A stretch of DNA of 64,000 nt from Claveliimonas ammoniilytica (GTDB taxonomy: Bacteria > Bacillota > Clostridia > Lachnospirales > Lachnospiraceae): assembly GCF_025567415.1 (NCBI RefSeq), contig NZ_JAOQJV010000003.1, positions 1-64,000 on the forward strand, given 5' to 3'. Positions 62,401 through 64,000 of this stretch are shown piece by piece (within the stretch, counting starts at the first letter, position 1; each line of letters begins with the position of its first letter). Below the pieces are notes generated by a model that was given only the letters and a program-made list of their open reading frames with translations, was not told the origin of the DNA and ran no database searches. The position numbers were made by a program, and so were the translations under genes.

Positions 62401-62452
62401 AATATTTTATCCAAAATCGCTTGATTTACACTGTTTTATACAATATTTTATC
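62401..62452. promoter_or_regulatory. hipBA operator repeats
   Basis: AATATTTTATC occurs twice, at 62401-62411 and 62442-62452, in direct orientation with start-to-start spacing of 41 bp (about four helical turns). The inner copy extends to the palindrome GATAATATTTTATC. This phased arrangement suits two HipB dimers. Confidence 0.65.
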
Positions 62453-62457
62453 TATTA

Positions 62458-63240
62458 TTATTTTATCATTTCTATTTTCGAATAGCAACAGATTAACTTT
62501 TCAAAGTAATATCTTTCCTTCTCCGAACTCTTTTTACCGTACTCAATTGCCTTCTCCGGACAGTAACTAATGCACGCCATACAATGTGTACATTTTCTGC
62601 CCCAGACCGGCTTACCATTTTCCAATGTGATATTATTTAACGGACATAGCTTTACACATTTTCCACATCCAATACAATCATCACTGACATGAAATGCTTT
62701 AGCTTTTACGCATAAAGGATAAAACAGCCTGTTTACAGGTCCGCTCATAACACGGTCATACAGATTATTGCGAGGTGCTGCAAATGCATGTCCGGTCACA
62801 ATCTGTCTGCACACATTATCTATCACAGGTTCCGCATCCGATACGATCTGTCTTGCTTTCTCCGTTTCAGGTGTATGAAACAGCGCAATATAATTTTCAG
62901 GCATCACAATTTGTGCTGTTCCCATATAATCAAAGTCCTTTTCCTCACACAACAGCCGATTATATTTTGCCGCATTACCAATCTCAGCACCACAGCTCAT
63001 TACAAACCACACCTGCCTGACACCTTGAAAATGTGTTTTTCTAATCCAATCCCGTACAAGCCATGGAATTCTCCATGCATATGTCGGTGTAACGACAACA
63101 AGACGGTCATTCACTTTTATAGTTCTTGTGTCACGTCTCTTAATCTTATCGTTTGCATCAATCAATTCATCACGAATATTATCTGCGATCCGATTCGCAA
63201 TGTAACGGCTGTTTCCTGTTCCCGAAAAGTATATAATCAT
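62458..63240 (-). CDS. EFR1-family ferrodoxin (flavodoxin plus two 4Fe-4S clusters)
   Basis: About 260 residues from the ATG at 63240 (AGGAGG 9 nt upstream). N-terminal flavodoxin-like FMN fold with FSGTGNSRYIA phosphate loop (1-150). C-terminal bacterial ferredoxin domain: CIGCGKCVKLCP and CTHCMACISYCP, two CxxCxxCxxxCP motifs. A soluble electron carrier; partners unknown. Stops 6 nt after the distal hipBA operator copy. Confidence 0.9.
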   Translation of the reverse strand: MIIYFSGTGNSRYIANRIADNIRDELIDANDKIKRRDTRTIKVNDRLVVVTPTYAWRIPWLVRDWIRKTHFQGVRQVWFVMSCGAEIGNAAKYNRLLCEEKDFDYMGTAQIVMPENYIALFHTPETEKARQIVSDAEPVIDNVCRQIVTGHAFAAPRNNLYDRVMSGPVNRLFYPLCVKAKAFHVSDDCIGCGKCVKLCPLNNITLENGKPVWGRKCTHCMACISYCPEKAIEYGKKSSEKERYYFEKLICCYSKIEMIK

Positions 63241-63387
63241 ATCCTGCACCTCCTGCAATTCCAATTTTGTGCAATCAATATTTATAAAAATGGCAGCATA
63301 AATTCAAACAACTTATACTCTGTCCATCTCGTTTATAATATATTATAACACAAAAAACAGGTATGGTAACCAATTGTCACTAATTGC

Positions 63388-63416
63388 TTGTGTACCAAAT
63401 GCATTTATGTTATACT
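63388..63416 (+). promoter_or_regulatory. Promoter of the type I toxin
   Basis: TTGTGT (63388-63393), 17-nt spacer, TATACT (63411-63416). Leader of about 75 nt: CCCTC at 63467-63471 can pair with GAGGG in the ribosome binding site (63484-63488), hiding it. Confidence 0.65.
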
Positions 63417-63497
63417 CATATCGTATAATCGAAACGAAGGCAGGATGTTTTTCCACTTATCAGATGCCCTCTATTCTATAAAGGAGGGTGATGCCCT

Positions 63498-63584
63498 ATG
63501 AACACAATGGAAGTTCTCACTTTATTGCTAGTAATTTTTGCGGCTCTATCTTACATAGATAATCATAATAATAAAAAGAAATGA
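63498..63584 (+). CDS. Type I toxin, putative holin-like (Hol_Tox/TxpA-like)
   Basis: 28 residues, beginning MNTMEVLTLLLVIFAALSYI then a polar DNHNNKKK tail. This is the typical profile of the small Hol_Tox proteins of Firmicutes (ME.LTL...ALL.YID..KK), which insert in the membrane. Strong AAGGAGGGTG ribosome binding site 9 nt upstream, probably sequestered by an upstream CCCTC. A terminator follows directly (63580-63622). A minus-strand promoter (63679-63707) points at the 3' end, as for TxpA/RatA pairs. Confidence 0.82.
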   Translation: MNTMEVLTLLLVIFAALSYIDNHNNKKK

Positions 63585-63672
63585 CATCCCCTACCGCTCA
63601 AAGTTAAGGATGTCATTCTTTTAATTCATTTTTAATCGAGGGCAAATCGGATTCACATCCGATTCACTTTCT
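63572..63672 (-). ncRNA. Predicted antisense antitoxin RNA of the type I system
   Basis: Expected transcript from the minus-strand promoter at 63679-63707, reading leftwards about 100 nt. It contains a hairpin AATCGGA-TGTGAA-TCCGATT and ends at the stem AATGACATCC/GGATGTCATT followed by TCTTTTT on the minus strand. It overlaps the toxin mRNA 3' end including its last codons. Existence and ends are inferred from sequence only. Confidence 0.6.
63580..63622. terminator. Bidirectional terminator at the toxin 3' end
   Basis: AATGACATCC and GGATGTCATT, 10-bp stem, CTTTT on plus and TCTTTTT on minus. Shared by toxin mRNA and antisense RNA. A second plus-strand hairpin CAGGGTGCTTG/CAAGTACCCTG (63688-63715) with CTTTT follows. 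Confidence 0.8.
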
Positions 63673-63678
63673 GAGTAA

Positions 63679-63707
63679 ATTATACATCAGGGTGCTTGGA
63701 GTTTCAA
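63679..63707 (-). promoter_or_regulatory. Promoter of the predicted antisense RNA
   Basis: TTGAAA (63702-63707), exactly 17-nt spacer, TATAAT (63679-63684) on the minus strand, facing the toxin 3' end. Confidence 0.75.
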
Positions 63708-63744
63708 GTACCCTGTTCTTTTAATCCCAATTTATATATATAAT

Positions 63745-64000
63745 TTATACTTCATACCCTTCTTTAAATCTGCGCATCATCTCATTCGTCAGGCTAAAGT
63801 TACCCGGTTGAAGCACAATCTCTTCTCTCTGTACCCACTCCGCATATTTTAACTCATGGCGGTCCATGGTAATGGTATCATCCCCATCTACTTCACAGTA
63901 GAACCCAAGGAGAAGGTCATTCGCAGTTCCCCACGGCTGCGACTTATAATAATGGATATTTTTGACCTTAATTCCGGCTTCTTCCATTACTTCACGCATA
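63745..64000 (-). CDS. Nudix hydrolase, NudC-like, 3' part (cut by window end)
   Basis: The C-terminal 85 residues of a Nudix protein. The Nudix box tail REVMEEAGI is at the window edge. SQPWG follows; the SQPWPFPxS motif is characteristic of NAD(H) pyrophosphatase/decapping enzyme NudC, which cleaves NADH and NAD-capped RNA. The 5' part lies beyond position 64000, so the zinc domain cannot be checked. Its downstream region overlaps the antisense promoter of the type I system. Confidence 0.85.
   Translation of the reverse strand, partial: MREVMEEAGIKVKNIHYYKSQPWGTANDLLLGFYCEVDGDDTITMDRHELKYAEWVQREEIVLQPGNFSLTNEMMRRFKEGYEV

Overview
The window is a 64 kb piece of a low-to-mid GC, spore-forming Firmicute chromosome, most likely a gut member of the Lachnospiraceae (class Clostridia). 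The evidence is the 16S rRNA 5' end, spoVAD/spoVAE, the LL-diaminopimelate aminotransferase route to lysine, a glnA gene followed by an ANTAR regulator, a Clostridium-type HrcA/CIRCE heat-shock set, split heavy-metal ATPase genes, a PfoR-like membrane protein and NiaR. The genus cannot be fixed by reading alone. Most genes lie on the minus strand, co-oriented with the rRNA operon that runs off the left edge.

Layout. 1-750: start of a 16S gene with three tandem promoters. 0.75-3.7 kb: a saccharopine-dehydrogenase-family enzyme behind a tandem glycine riboswitch whose second aptamer looks decayed, a cupin gene and a divergent GntR regulator with TGGTAA operators. 3.7-9.6 kb: dinB, then clpB, a dnaJ-like gene and hsp20 with two CIRCE elements. 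9.7-20.9 kb: transporters (one ABC exporter, three MATE proteins, one NSS symporter), a LysR gene and a MetE-like gene. In this block a tandem pair of hairpins with the same loop sequence precedes a MATE gene. 21-24.8 kb: a receiver-domain remnant, xpt, tcdA and a glycine-riboswitch-controlled AGCS symporter. 24.8-28.5 kb: a metal-resistance operon (HMA protein, P-type ATPase, ArsR) and a divergent CDF transporter. 28.5-34.7 kb: a probable structured RNA, the L25 gene, dapL and dapF, an ANTAR regulator, glnA and a pyridoxal-type kinase. 34.8-41 kb: a complete phosphate regulon, pstSCAB-phoU-phoP-phoR, with a Pho-box-like leader. 41-47 kb: a small alarmone synthetase, LysR, a small membrane protein, an AT-rich island with hicAB, a corrinoid adenosyltransferase, a PfoR-like protein and NiaR. 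47-51 kb: a MacB-type ABC system with an exported adaptor-like protein. 51-56 kb: spoVAD/spoVAE behind a sigma-G-like promoter, an amidohydrolase and a YibE/F pair. 56-64 kb: a fourth MATE gene, a DUF1016 remnant, a GNAT/flavin-oxidoreductase fusion, a ketopantoate-reductase-like gene, an MmcQ-MGMT fusion, an HD protein, hipBA, an EFR1 ferredoxin, a type I toxin with a convergent antisense promoter, and the 3' part of a NudC-like Nudix gene cut by the window end.

How the parts fit. Glycine appears twice as a likely regulatory signal. Nitrogen and cell-wall precursor genes (glnA, ANTAR, dapF, dapL) are in a row. Three toxin-antitoxin-like loci (hicAB, hipBA and a Hol_Tox-type type I system), an orphan RelB/DinJ antitoxin and two gene remnants mark the more fluid parts of the chromosome. 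The strongest candidates for new biology are the duplicated loop-conserved hairpins before the MATE gene (13833-13966), the intergenic RNA with two C-rich loops (28568-28820) and the type I toxin locus at 63388-63707.
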